DNA of 64,000 nucleotides from Thamnaconus septentrionalis. Taxonomy: Eukaryota > Chordata > Actinopteri > Tetraodontiformes > Monacanthidae. The DNA is taken from positions 3,200,501-3,264,500 of the forward strand of contig CM020520.1 of NCBI GenBank assembly GCA_009823395.1, given 5' to 3'. How positions within the stretch are numbered: position 1 is the first letter of the stretch; each line of letters starts with the position of its first letter. Of the stretch, positions 41,525-54,017 are shown in pieces. The translations under genes were made by a program, and so were the position numbers. Below the pieces are notes generated by a model, which worked only from the letters and a program-made list of their open reading frames with translations, was not told the DNA's origin and ran no database searches.

Positions 41525-41713
41525 CCAGTAGTGCGTTTAGTATTTTCTGCCGGTGACAAAATGTTTTTTTTTTCTCCATGGCGGCGCTACTTCTCTCTTT
41601 CTCTCTCTCCCTCCCTTCTTTACATCTCTCTCTCTCACGCTTCACTCCCTCCTGTCTGCTCACTCTCCCTCCCTCTTTCTCTCTTCCATCCCCGCATCCT
41701 GCCTCACCCCACC

Positions 41714-41761
<48 letters not shown>

Positions 41762-41929
41762 CTCCTTCGTCCATCCTCCCGCCCCCTGGTCCATCTGTAC
41801 CTCCGTATCCTCTCTCTCCTCTCCATCACTCTCTCGCGGATGCCACATCACGCCACACGCGCTCTCTCCCCTCTCTCTCTCTCTCTCTCTCTCTCCTCTC
41901 CCCCTCTCTCACTCGGCTCGCCGCCGACT

Positions 41930-42480
41930 GCCGCTTCATTTGCGGCGGCGGCGCAACAACTGGCTTCTTTCCGCGCCGAGAGCGGAGGGGGAAAGGCCGG
42001 AGCGGCGGCGGAGGAGACGGGAGAGAGCGGAGAGCCGTCGCCGGGAAGGCGGATGAAGAAAAGTAGAGAGGGACGAGGAAGGGTGGAAGAAAAGGAAAGA
42101 GCGCCCCCCCCCTCCCTCCACCTGCCCCCCGCCTCCAGCCGCTGAGAGCGGCAGCCGCAGCACCAGCAGCGCTCACCTCAGCCGCCGCTGGATCCTCCCG
42201 CTGCTGCAGGGATCAGCCTGCTCCTCCTCCTCCTCCTCCTCCTGCTTCTCCTCCTCAGGGAGCTGCTTCCTGGAAACTGGGCGGAGGGAGGAGGGAGACC
42301 ACCGACCTCCCATCCTGCCACGGACACCCCTCCACCTCCCCCACCGCCCCGCTGGCCGCCCGCCCGGCTCCTCCTTTTCCTCCCGCCAGTAAACGGCACC
42401 AGGAGGGAAAAGGAGAGAAGAGGAGAGGAGAGGAAGGGAGGAAGGAATAGGAGAGGAGGGAAGAGGAAGGGGAGGGAATT
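41930..42480 (+). promoter_or_regulatory. CpG-rich probable promoter / first exon of the mir-137 host transcript
   Basis: This is the densest CG region between snx7 and mir-137, with GCGGCGGCGGCGC around 41943, repeated CCGCCG, no TATA box, and CT-rich tracts upstream. It sits 3-3.5 kb upstream of the mir-137 hairpin on the same side. A GGG|GTAAGA donor-like site lies at 42586 (plus). Assignment to a MIR137HG-like transcript is inferred from position. Confidence 0.45.
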
Positions 42481-43066
42481 TTGAGAAGAGGCCGTGAGGA
42501 GGAGCGGAGGAGAGGCAACACCCTGGTTTTACGGCAGGGGAGGACGGACGGATGGACGGACGGACAGACGGACGGAGGCAGAGGGGTAAGAGGCCACCGA
42601 GGCGGACCTGTTGTTTCCACCTTTGTCATTTTTCATTTTTCATTTTTTGTCTTATCTGGAACATTTTTTGGCACTATTTTTTTTTTTTGGTGCGACACAA
42701 GGAGTTTTTTCTCTCCGTGTCATTTTTCCACTTTAACGCTGTTTGTCTCTCCGGCTCCAGTGTCTTTTCCATTCCCCGTTGATTCCCCTCCATCTGCACC
42801 TCCCCGCTCGCTCGCTCGCTCCCTCCCTCCCCTCCCACCACCGCCGCCGTCCACATCCGTGAGGGAGCTGGCGTGCACTTACGTTACAAACAAGGGAGTC
42901 GTGTTGCGGGGATGCGTGTGTGTGTGTGTGTGTGTGTGTGCTGCCACTCCGCTAGAATCCACTGCCAAGATCATGATGTCAAAAAAAAATCTCATTCACC
43001 ACCCTCTCATTCTGTCTGTTTGTTACTGACAACCTGTGGTACATTGTCACTCTATGCATTGAATCT

Positions 43067-43099
<33 letters not shown>

Positions 43100-43243
43100 T
43101 TGCAGAGGAGGCAAAGAGGAGGTTTGATTTTAGCTGTTGCTCGGCTCTCTGAGTAATCTGATGAGTCTCCGGGGGAGCCTCCGCTGAACAATCAATGCTA
43201 CTCGGAGCTGGCTGACCTGTCTGTGTGTGTTCGTTTGTGTGCG

Positions 43244-43433
<190 letters not shown>

Positions 43434-43537
43434 GAGTGTGTTTGAGAGAAAGCGAGACGACCCCTGGCTGAAGCCTTCAGGTTCTGCTTTCCCTCCCTAT
43501 CAACAGATGGCCTGGGTTGGGCCGGGCTGGTCGAGGA

Positions 43538-43573
<36 letters not shown>

Positions 43574-44109
43574 GGCTGCGGGTGGTAAATCCCAGCTCTG
43601 TGCAGCTGTACTGGTGGATGGGTGGGGGGACAGGCATGTTCTGACTGCATATATGTGCAATGTGTGTGTGTGTGTGTGTGCGAGAGAGAGTGATGCATGG
43701 TGATTGATGCATGGTGATTGAGTGTGAGTGTGTATAAAAAGCGTTGACAATGTTTCCCTCCTCATCCGTCTCCATCTTCACCTCCTGGTTTCTTTCACTC
43801 GGAGATGTTTGCATCTGTCCGTCAGTTTGCCTTCACCTGCTGTGGAGCCTCTGCAGAGTTTCAATTTTTCATTCACAGCAGACACAGCAGGCTCGGCCCC
43901 CCTTTTTTTTCTTTTTTTTTTTTTTACCGCTCAACTTGACCACGAAAAATAACAGTAACAATAATAATAATACTAATGATGATAATGATGATAACCCGTG
44001 CAAAGAAATGCTGCGATAATTCTCCCTCTTCCTTCCACTCCTCCCACCTTCCACTTCCCTCTCCTGCCAACGCATCCGGAGAGTAATTGTAAATATTGAT
44101 CGGGGATAA

Positions 44110-44260
44110 CAAATCAATGGAACGGTTTTGGATTGGCTTAGCTGGAGCGTGCTCTTTGCATGCAGCAGGCTACTTCAATTAGAGAGGAATCGAATAAATT
44201 TGCCTCAACTTCCTAATGCATTATTCACGGCCGTCGCTTGCAGCATTTAGGCCCACACTA
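44110..44260. promoter_or_regulatory. Candidate conserved non-coding block near mir-137
   Basis: Unique sequence with GATTGGCTTAGC, CTTTGCATGC, CTTCAATTAGAG and CCTAATGCATTATTC, set between long microsatellites. Confidence 0.25.
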
Positions 44261-44295
44261 TTATTTTGCAAAAAAAAAAAAAGCAATTATGTGGC

Positions 44296-44395
<100 letters not shown>

Positions 44396-44545
44396 TGGCA
44401 TTTAATAATTTGTGTATTAGGTGAGGGTAATTTTTTAGAGGCGGGTGTGTAATTGAGGAGGGCCGGACTGCATCATTTTAAATAATCAAACACAATAGTT
44501 GCAGCATATTGCGCTGCCCCCTCTCCCCCCATGTGTTGCCGCAAT

Positions 44546-44610
<65 letters not shown>

Positions 44611-44780
44611 GGGTGTATTGTCACTGTGCAGCCACGGATCCAGGCCCGACCTCCCTAACCTCCGAATCTCCCCTCTGTGTGTGTGTGTGTGTGTGTGTAA
44701 CCCCTCCTCCTCCTCCTCCTCCTCCTCCTCCCCCTCCTCCCTCTCCTTCAGCCCCTCCCTGCTCTCACTCAGCTGCTCAG

Positions 44781-44877
44781 GTGGAGGTGTGGAGGTGTGG
44801 ACGTGGCAGCAGGGGGCGACCACACATCCTCCTGGATGTCGGCTGGATGAGGACGTCCCGGCGGCAGACGCTCCCAG
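44781..44877 (+). ncRNA. Candidate internal exon of the mir-137 host transcript
   Basis: A long pyrimidine tract, (TCC)n at 44704-44733 plus CTCCCTCTCC, runs into CTCAGCTGCTCAG. Then come 97 nt followed by CCCAG|GTAAGG (donor at 44878). The splice sites are strong on both sides and the block lies between the CpG promoter and mir-137. The sequence has no convincing coding frame. This is predicted from splice signals only. Confidence 0.3.
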
Positions 44878-45386
44878 GTAAGGGGGGGGGTCCTGGGAGT
44901 GGGCGGGGCAAAGGTTGGGGGAGGGGTCGGGCTGCACCTTGACCACGCTCCAACGTGTCCCCGCCCACCTTGTACTGAGATCCAATCAAGCTAACCTGAT
45001 TTTATTCCTGCACTTTGTCCAACCCACCCCCACCCACCGCCCGCCCGCCGCCCCTCTGCTCTGGGTAATCCCGCCTCCTCCTCTCGACACACGCCGCCGG
45101 CTCGGCCAATGAAATGCCACCGTTGTCAATTTTCTCCTTCGCACAGGAGCCATTGATGAAGCCTCGCCTCAGGGCGGCGGCGGGGCGTCTTCAATCAATG
45201 CCACTGCCCCACTTTTCTCTCGATACGTGCATCTGTTTGTTTGTTTGCGTGCGTGTGTGTGTGTATGTGTGTGCGTGAGTGTGTGTGTGTTTTCCCCGCT
45301 TCTCCGACCGGGCGGGAGCGATGCTGGAAAGAAGTGGGCTTAAGGTGACGGCGGTGGTGGTGGTAACGGTTCTGATGACGCTGACG

Positions 45387-45417
45387 ATGATGACGATGAT
45401 GATGATGATGATGATGC
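45387..45417. repeat. (GAT)n triplet run upstream of mir-137
   Basis: GACGATGATGACGATGATGATGATGATG-type run ending about 75 bp before the mir-137 stem. Confidence 0.9.
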
Positions 45418-45493
45418 ATTGGCTGAGCGGCAGTGGCCTCTGGCTTTGGCCCCTCCCCCTGCCTCCTCCCCCCCCTCCCTGTGTTTACTGACA

Positions 45494-45578
45494 GACTCTC
45501 TTCGGTGACGGGTATTCTTGGGTGGATAATACGGATCACGTTGTTATTGCTTAAGAATACGCGTAGTTGAGGAGAGTC
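45494..45578 (+). ncRNA. mir137: microRNA miR-137 precursor
   Basis: The 3p arm at 45544-45566 reads TTATTGCTTAAGAATACGCG followed by TAG. This is the vertebrate miR-137 mature sequence as I know it, with seed TATTGCT. The 5p arm is 45508-45530 (ACGGGTATTC...GGATAAT). The base of the stem is closed by GACTCTC (45494-45500) with GAGAGTC (45572-45578), and the loop is around 45531-45543. miR-137 is a brain-enriched microRNA controlling neuronal differentiation and synaptic genes (known). It lies divergent from snx7, as MIR137 does from SNX7 in mammals. Confidence 0.97.
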
Positions 45579-45582
45579 CTCT

Positions 45583-45873
45583 CCCACCCCACCCCACCCC
45601 CCCCGCCTCCTCCTCACCCACCCACCGGCACCCACCTCACCACACCTTACCTCACCTCACTAACCGGCAACCCCGAGGAGGACTGCCAGGACGGGTCAAG
45701 CCACGCCCCCGCCCCGCCCCGCCCCCTCTTCTGCACCTTCTTTTAAAATGAGAAATAACCTGAGAATCCACCTTGACTGTGATCTGTGCACTCTGTTCCA
45801 TGTTCACCTCCTGTCTGCTGAGGCCCCCTTGCCCCCCTGTCTCCCCCTTCTGTGTGTCCGTCCATGGGCAGCG

Positions 45874-45911
<38 letters not shown>

Positions 45912-48059
45912 TTGTATCTCGATGTTTTAGTAAAACACTTCCCACTTTGGGGCGAAAAATGCGGTAGAGTTAGCAGAGGCGGTGGAGAAAACCGCACGCG
46001 TGCAATGATGGACGCGGCCTTCAGTGACACAGCAGAAACAGCACAAGGTAGCATCCCACTCTGGGCGCTCGCTACATTCACGCACGCACACACACACACA
46101 CACACACACACAGTGTAATGAGGAAGTAGAGACGGCAACACTCAGAGAGAATTTCCGGAATTACTGTCAGGCGATGGAGTCGTCACTCACGCGCAACATC
46201 CGAGAAGATGCAAACCAGAGGAGGAGGCAGCTCCTTGCTCACGTCAGCTGGACCACGTCAGAGTCAGAGTCTGTTCAGCAGCACCAACATCTGGTGCTTT
46301 AGCTCAGCGACCGCCACAACAACACCACCTCAAGCCAGGGGGCAGCAACACCGGAGTTAAATTAGTCATACGTTAAGTAAGAAGTAAGTACGCACGCCAT
46401 TTCATAAAGCTCCCTGTGCAATGGAGATAAATGGGAAAAAAAAAAAGGAAATTCATCTATTACAGTGCATGTGCACAGTTCACGTGCGACAGTCATCTTT
46501 ACTGTGGAAAACAAAGGCACAGAAATAGAAAGCGAGAATGTGAAAAAACAGGTCAGTTCTGCTGAGTCTAAAATGGCAGCGCAGGATTTAAGACGACAAA
46601 TTTAAAGCCGCGTGGTGCCAACAGAGGTACATGACTGAGGGACACGCAGCTGGCCAGCCTGCTGGACGCGCTGCTGTGAGACTGTTTGGGTCTGGCTCGG
46701 AGGAAGAAGATGAAGGAGAAGAAGAAGAAGAAGAAGAAGGGAAAAAACACCTCTTTGTCTCGTCTGACAGCAAAATCTGATCTTTTCAATGCAATCTGCT
46801 GCAGCAGCTTTGTGTTGCAGCGCGAGGCCACACAGGCAGCCGACACGCGACTCACTCAGCAGTCCTTCCATTTTTTTTTTTGTTTGTTGTTGAGCTCGAC
46901 TGTTGAGCCACAAACAAACAACTAAAATAATAATAATAATAATAATAATAATAAGAGCGCTTTGATTTCACAACGATTGAATTGCAAAACTCGGCCTCCG
47001 GCGGGGGGAAACCTCTGGCTCTCACCCCCGGCCTTGTCTTGTCGGCTGAATATTGCAACAGGCGAAGCCCCCCCGTGACACCGACACACAGAGAAAGAGC
47101 AGCGCTGCCAGGGACCCCCGAAGCTGCGAGGGCCCCCCGGGGCTCAGGCCGGCTTTGTGGTCAATAATCCCGAGCTTGTTGCCGAGCGGACACAGCTGCA
47201 GGCAACATATTCATTAGCCAGGTCAAAAAAAGAAGGAATACGCATTAGGTATGCAAGGGTGAGAATAAAGTTAAAAGCCATAATACTAATACCAACACTA
47301 ATACCAACACTAATAATAACAATAATGAGAAAAATTGAATATTTCACTTCCAACAACATACACATTTTCTCTTTCTAAATATTCATATTTTTATTATAAT
47401 TCTAAAAGGTGGGCCCGCAATTAAATATTAATTTAATAATAAGCAACGACAACAATTTTAAAGGCCCAGAGGGTCGGATTGAGAAGCCTGTAAATTCTTG
47501 ATTCTTGAAATTCTCAGGACAACGAAGCCTGAGCAGGTCCAGCGCAGTGGTTGGTGGAACCATGCAGTTGCCTCCTTGTAAGGTGAGGCCACTTCAGATG
47601 AAATATAAAATTAAATATACATATATATATAAACTTACTGGTAGAAAAATAGCACTGATTTGTTTAATTTAGGCAAGTCAACTATTTACTTATTTACTTT
47701 TTAAATTTCACTTGACGTCAAGACGCCCCTCCCCCCTCCCCACTCCACCGCTGTTTGATTGATGACTTGAGTTGAATGGATTGATTATTCAAATTGCGGC
47801 TGATGATGTTTTCTTTTGGTGGAGTCACGGAATCGATGGGCTGACTCACTCTTCCAGCTCTCATCATGCATGCAATCAGAAAAAGGCCCTTTCACCTTTA
47901 AGCATTTCCCTTTCATTTCCTTTTCATTATTTTCTCTCTCTTTTTTGGCCATTGGCTTCTAAGTCACTTGGAACATTTTTAGGCTAAATTAGCTGTATTA
48001 AAAATAAAATTATATCCACAATAAATTATAAAATAATAAAAAAACTAAAATATTTATTT

Positions 48060-48100
<41 letters not shown>

Positions 48101-48108
48101 TGATGATG

Positions 48109-48152
<44 letters not shown>

Positions 48153-48472
48153 AATAATGATATATACAATACAATAAATGAAAGAGCCAAACGACGAGGA
48201 GATGATTTTCTCTGAAATTTGCCTCTGAAGAGATAAAAGTGAGGCTCGCGGCCCGTCGTGCATGACGGGGCTATCAGCTGAAGCTATCGCACCTCTTGTT
48301 ATTCAATCCATGCGGCGCATTTATAATAGAGGCAGAGGCGAGCCGTCGTCGAGACCCCCTCCCCACCCCCCATTACTCCCCCATCACCCCCCCCTATCTC
48401 TCTACGCCCCTTTTTTATGCAAATTGTCACTGGGATGACATTTATTGCAGAGACGCTTGCACCACATGTAAA

Positions 48473-48518
<46 letters not shown>

Positions 48519-48519
48519 A

Positions 48520-48558
<39 letters not shown>

Positions 48559-49336
48559 CTGGGAAAACAAAATGTCCACCATAAATACAGACAGCAGTTG
48601 CACTGGTGCACAGGAAGGGATGTCGCTCGCTGGAGAGAAACAATTTCCTCCCGACTCAAACCACCCTGGATCGACCGCTTTCTTTTTTCCTTCTTCCTCT
48701 TCTTCCTCTTCCTCCCATGAATATGGATCCCCCCCTCACCCCTCTCACCCCTCCCTCCCCTCCCTCTTCATGCCAAAACCTTAACACCCATGTAAAATCC
48801 ATTTAAACGCGTAATGGGATCAACTTGACTGGCACAGTCGCATCCTCGCACGCACGTCACCTCCCATCGTGGTGCGTTGAAGATGTCCTCGCGCTGATGT
48901 AAATCATATTCAACAAGCCTTGCCACCCCCCCCCCCACCCTCCCAACTCCCAACCCCCGCCGCCTCCACCAACTCCTGGACTCCGCTCGTCCAAAGAAAA
49001 CCTTCCCGGAAGCAATTTGCTTTTAAAAAGGAAGAGAAAAAAAAAGGAGAGAAAGTTAGACCGTGTGATTGCAATTAAGCAAATGGCCTCGGTCGGTCAT
49101 TACAATTGCAGATTGCGCAGATAACACAGCGACGTGTTTAACACTCGGCTTTAGCTGATAATTACTGCCGGGGCCTCGTCCTCGTGGAAACAAACAAGGC
49201 GACGACGAGGCTGAGGAAAAAAAAAGACAGAGAAATATATACACACAAACATGACGAGTGTGTGTGTGGAGGTGGTGTTGAATCTAAAACAGGAGCGTTT
49301 GTGGCCTGAGCGCAAAATAAAAGACACACACACACA

Positions 49337-49374
<38 letters not shown>

Positions 49375-49693
49375 GGCCCTGGTGTTTACGTACAGGCTGT
49401 GAGTCCTGTGCTCTTCCCACCTTGCTGTTTATTTCATGTGTGTGTGTGTGTGTGTGTGTCCCGACTGTTTTCTTTTTCTGCTGTCGTCCCTCCTTCCTCT
49501 CTGTGCTGACGCCATCGCTGCCGTGTGATTATGCATCATGCCAACACTTTCATGCTCACCTCTGCTGACACGCTGATTCATCACACACACCGACAACAAA
49601 ACGCCTCTGTTTGTTCCCCCACATGCATCCACAATATGCTGAATTAATGCATTATTTTGTAGCTTTTTTTTTCTTTTCCAAAGGGACACTCTC
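45583..49693. other. Downstream of mir-137
   Basis: No exon recognised. Contents: (GT)n 45875-45910, (CA)n 46086-46112, (AAT)n 46925-46953 and 48061-48155 (the latter with a GAT interior), (CTG)15 48474-48518 followed by (CA)n 48524-48552, (CA)n 49324-49371 and (GT)n 49438-49459. A frame at 46024-46302 (NFRNYCQAME...) was looked at and not recognised. Confidence 0.5.
48061..48155. repeat. (AAT)n with (GAT)4 interior
   Basis: About 30 AAT units with a GATGATGATGAT block in the middle. Confidence 0.95.
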
Positions 49694-49905
49694 GAAGGCC
49701 CAGTGTGTAACATTGAGCAGCAGCATCAAACGGCGATGAATGCAGATTATAAACAATGCCGCTGTCTATTTTTTGTCGTCGTCTTATTTTTTTATTGCAA
49801 AGATTTTTAATCAAATAGCATTTTCTGACAAAAAAAACCCACAATTCTTTCAAAATTCCATTTCATGTCAATGGGTCCTTTAAAAATCTTACATACTGGG
49901 CCTTC
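49694..49905. mobile_element. MITE with GGCCCAGTGTGTAA ends
   Basis: 212 bp bounded by GAAGGCCCAGTGTGTAA (49694) and TTACATACTGGGCCTTC (ending 49905), 15/17 inverted match. The AT-rich interior has no frame of interest. Single related ends occur at 17008-17028 and 58555-58573. The superfamily is not determined. Confidence 0.55.
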
Positions 49906-52900
49906 AAAAACAGTTGATGATGTCTTCCTGCTATTGGCTGACTGAAAGGTTTCCTCCAGTCACCTCCGTGCTGTCACGCGATGCCTTTTCTCAAACCTTT
50001 TGTACAACTGGTTGTTTGCGCACATAAAAATCCTTTTCCTCTTGTTTTCTTCTCGTTTTTTGTTGTTATTATTGATTCCGATTTATGTTTTTTTTTTGTT
50101 TTTACAATTTCTGCCGTCGACTTTGCCGGTAATATCTGCACAGGGACGCGTGTACGATGGCTGCAGTGCTATCGTGAGCGCCGTTTCTCCCCACGTGTGG
50201 CTCTGCAGCAGCAGCAGCAGCAGAGCCACGCTGCGGATGTGCGCTCACGTACGCGGCACTGTACTTACGGCAGGCTGATGACGATGATGATGACAGGGAG
50301 GAGCGGGTGGGGGAGGGAGGGGGGTGGATGCCTCTCAGTCGCCGCCGTTTCCTCCGTCGAGTGCCTTGTTGTGTCACATGTGGCTGTAAATGCAAGAAAT
50401 AAACGGTTGTTTTTTTGAAAATCCAAACGTTGAAATGGTGCTTTAATTCACATCACATGCACGGGAAAATGTGTGTATTCATTATGCATATATGAAGAGG
50501 CAGCGCATGCTGGAGGCTTGATTTGACTGGCTGCTGGTTTTTTCCAAAGGAAACACGACCTGAGATTCAACAGTGGATTTGGAGCCTTTTTTTTTTTCCC
50601 CCTTTACTGTTTGGAGAAGTGAAGACGTCAATATTTTTCAGGACAGCAGTCCAAACATTTTTTTTCCGTCCTTTTTTATTTTTTCATTTCTAAAGATAAA
50701 CCTCCTGGATGTCACGGAGGCTTTTTTCCCCCAGCCATGGAATGGACGATGCCAAAGATTAAAAGCTAAAAACCCATTTCCATCTCGCCTCGGCCTTTTC
50801 AGTGGGAGCTGTTCTCTTTTTATTTTTCTTTGCATGGAGGAAAAAAAGATCAGCTCATCTGGGCTCAGAACTTCAGCTGGTCTTTGTTTTAGGTTCTGCT
50901 TCGATGAGGCATCAGTCTAAATCTAATCTGTTTTCTATAAAAATATAACGTATTATTAAATCAATTTGTGCCCCTTTTTTCTGGTTCATAGCTAAAAAAA
51001 AATCTAACAAAAAGGCAAATCATCATCTCAGCATATTTGTTTATTTGTTTTGCTTTTGTTTTTGTTTTTTTAAAGATTGCCGACTGCTTTGTTGGCTGCG
51101 GCTTTCCCCCAAGTTTTCCCGACAGTCAACATTTCCCCGCCTGCGTCACATTGAAGAATGAAGAGCTTTGTTATTCACACCAGATAACTGATCCACTGTC
51201 GGCGCCGTCGAGGCTCTTGTCCTCTTATCGGCACGTGCAGACCACCCATATTACATCCCCCCCGTTTAATTCAGCCCGCTCACACCCGCAGCGTCTTAGC
51301 ACGCTCTTATCTCTGCTAATCCCGTTAAAACGGCATTAATTAGTATTCTCAAACCAAGTCCACTGTGCTGCAGAATGCATTTCTAAAATACCCCCCTTGA
51401 CCATTTGTGTTTAATCTGCAAGTTGAAGCCACTGGCCGCACCCCCTCTTAATCCACACCACTGCAAAGGTCAACAGCTGTTTTGAACGCTGCGCTGGGTC
51501 AGTCTGCGGCTCTATATCCCTTTATTTAAAGGCGGCGGTGCTGCCGACGGCACGGTGCAGGTGTTCAGCCGCGGAGACCGAGCTCCTCGGCTTGCAGGCT
51601 ACTCATTATTTATTAAGCGCACTGCTGAGGAGGAATTGACAGTAATGATGGGAGGGGGTGGAGTGAAAGGACTCGGGACTCATTTGGCAGAAACACCACA
51701 GGAAATATTCGGCTTTTTGTACCAATTAATTATGCAGCATCTTTGCTTTGGTGCCTTTGCAGACTGTTCTGGCTCTGAAACGGCAAAGAAAGGGAGGAGA
51801 CTCGGCATCCGTTACACATTCACCATGCATTTCTCTTCCTCTCCAGTCATTAGCTACTAAAGGCCTTCTGTTAAACTTTGTTCAGAGGGTTTTTTTTTTT
51901 GGACAAGTTGGTTCGGGCACTGAACAACAGCCAAGAACATGAGGAAATAGTTGTTTTTTTGTTTTTAAACGATCATATTCATCCTATATTTGAATTTAAA
52001 TCAAATCAGTTCAAGTTCTTCCCCTGTTGCTCTTCTTACAGGGTAGGAAGAGGAATTATTATGGGACTCATTTCAAGAACAATCTGAAATTAAAAAGATT
52101 CTGAAGAATTTCTTTTAAAAATGACAATAAAAATAGGAACCAATGGGCCTTAATGAGCGAGTGCCTTTAGTAATAATAATGATAATAGTAATAGTAATAA
52201 TAGAAAATTTAAAAATATCACCACAATGGTCAAATCTGGATTTTCCCTTTGGAACATATTTCACTAAAATTTAACATTCTGAAAAAAAGGGAAAAATGCA
52301 GAGACATTTATAACGTCTTAATGCTAATTTCTAAAGCCATTTTGTTTTGCCTCCCTTCAGGCTTTTTCAACCTTGCTCAATCAAGTCAGACAAAAACACT
52401 GCAGTTGCTCGGCAACCCTCCCTAAACAAAACCTATCTTATTGCTTTTTAGAGGTGCCAATATTTTATATTTAAAATCATTTCGGCCACAAATAGTTCCT
52501 TATTTAATTATGCAATGGGAAATATCAATCTAGAAGAAAAGGAGAAGGTGTTTCACTCTGGGCACCTCTTGCTTATAGGCCCTTTCATTACTGGGAATTA
52601 ATTGCATATTAAGGATTCCACCCAAAAGCCCAGAATTTCTCCTGCAGATGCAGCGACTTGGCAGAGGCAGCGCCCTCTTGTTTTCCTTCTCACTGAGTCG
52701 TGATAGCGATTCTGCAACCCCACCCACCCGCCCACCCGGCCGGCCGGCCGAGCGAGCGACCAATCAGCAGCGTAATGTGGTTTTCCGCCAACAAGCCCTC
52801 TCTGTCTGCAGCATTAATCAATTGCGGTGCATTTCCTCTCTTCCTGAGACAAAACATCCTCTCCTCCTCCTCCTCTTTGTCCAGCTGCCTCCTCCTCCTC

Positions 52901-53008
52901 CTCCTTCCACTCGGCGCAGTATTGACTCTGCTCATATAACGTCGAAGGCCTCACATTTGCAAATAAAGAGCAGCAATTATAGAATCTTTTGTCCCCTCCC
53001 ATTTATTT

Positions 53009-53039
<31 letters not shown>

Positions 53040-53404
53040 TTTGATAGGCCTAAAAAAGGATGGGTTCAGCTGGGCCGTGCTAACAGTATTGCAGCTTTGA
53101 TAACGGCAGGGTAAGTGGCTGACCTATCAAATATGCACTAGGCACTCATTTAAAGAAGAAACGCTATGAAAGGTATCCACATCGCCGTCTCCCAAAATCT
53201 ATTTAAAAAGCAATCTATCTGTGGCCGTGGTGGAGATTGCACAGATTGAATGGGGGAGTTGGATCCTCAGCGGGTAGCCCTCTCAATCTCACCGTACAAT
53301 CCTCCTCCTTCTTTTATCTATTTATTTTTATTTATTTATTTTTTGGTCTCACGGCTCCTCTTAAAATCCCTCCGCTCAGGGCTGCTTATGTGAAGTGTAG
53401 AACG

Positions 53405-53451
53405 AGAAGAAGAAGAAGAAGAAGAAGAAGAAGAAGAAGAAGAAGAAGAAG

Positions 53452-53481
<30 letters not shown>
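53405..53481. repeat. (GAA)25 microsatellite
   Basis: Perfect GAA/AGA run giving polyR/polyS shadow frames; non-coding. Confidence 0.97.
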
Positions 53482-53482
<1 letters not shown>

Positions 53483-54003
53483 GAAAGACAACGTCGGCGT
53501 TTCCCTTTTGTAGCGCATGAAATTTAAACACGTAACCCAAGTGAGACGAGTCCATTAGAGAAACACACTGACTTAGATGGAGCTAAAGCCCTGCTTGTTG
53601 CCATCTGAGACATTATTAGATTGTTTTAATTTAGGTGTTCAGGAGTGAAGTCTTTGGTACACATTGAAAATTTTTAAAAGGTCTAAAAAAAAGAAAAGAA
53701 GAGACTGAGCGACTGGGACAAATCACCACATCACCACGGTCCTGGTCATTATTCTTTCACCTCCATTGTCTTCTTTGCCATGCGGTAAACACTGCACTTC
53801 ACTCACTCTGCCGTCCCATTTCTCTCCTCAACCACTTTTTCAATTGAAATTTCCAATTTCAAAAGCCCTCAATTCCACTCCAGACTTGAAACTTGTTATC
53901 TGCTTGCCTCAAGCAAGGCACAAAGAGTTTGACAAACTTAAAAAATTCAAGGTTCGGCAAAGGCACAAAACGGCCGAGCGGCTGGAAGCAGAGACCCACA
54001 CAA

Positions 54004-54017
54004 CCAGTAGAGGGCAG
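54004..54017 (+). promoter_or_regulatory. CTCF core motif match
   Basis: The plus strand reads CCAGTAGAGGGCAG, an exact match. It lies about 30 bp from a dispersed 28-bp repeat, so it may be carried by a transposon. Confidence 0.35.

Larger units (their letters stand above)
28437..41929. other. Intergenic between snx7 and mir-137, distal part
   Basis: No exon recognised. Repeats: (TCC)n 29572-29597, (CA)n 32720-32745, 33030-33061, 33573-33602 and 35930-35977, (GT)n 35073-35104, (GA)n 36841-36982, (GCC)n 38832-38856, (GA)n 39762-39806, (CA)n 39984-40011 with (CT)n after it, (CAT)n 41410-41438, (GT)n 41472-41523 and (CT)n 41717-41757. Unique blocks at 30740-30900, 33650-33900 and 38640-38880 are listed separately. 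Confidence 0.5.

Noticed and set aside
40992..41774. 260-aa frame rich in Glu, Arg and Lys
   Set aside because: Made from CT-, GT- and CAT-rich tracts read on the minus strand; low complexity throughout.
46024..46302. Frame ending in NFRNYCQAME...REDANQRRRQLL
   Set aside because: Reads a little like a helical protein but is short, begins in a CA repeat and is not recognised; possibly an old transposon fragment.
46141..46800. mir-2682, the second microRNA of the human MIR137 host gene
   Set aside because: No sequence close to it was seen in the kilobase after mir-137.
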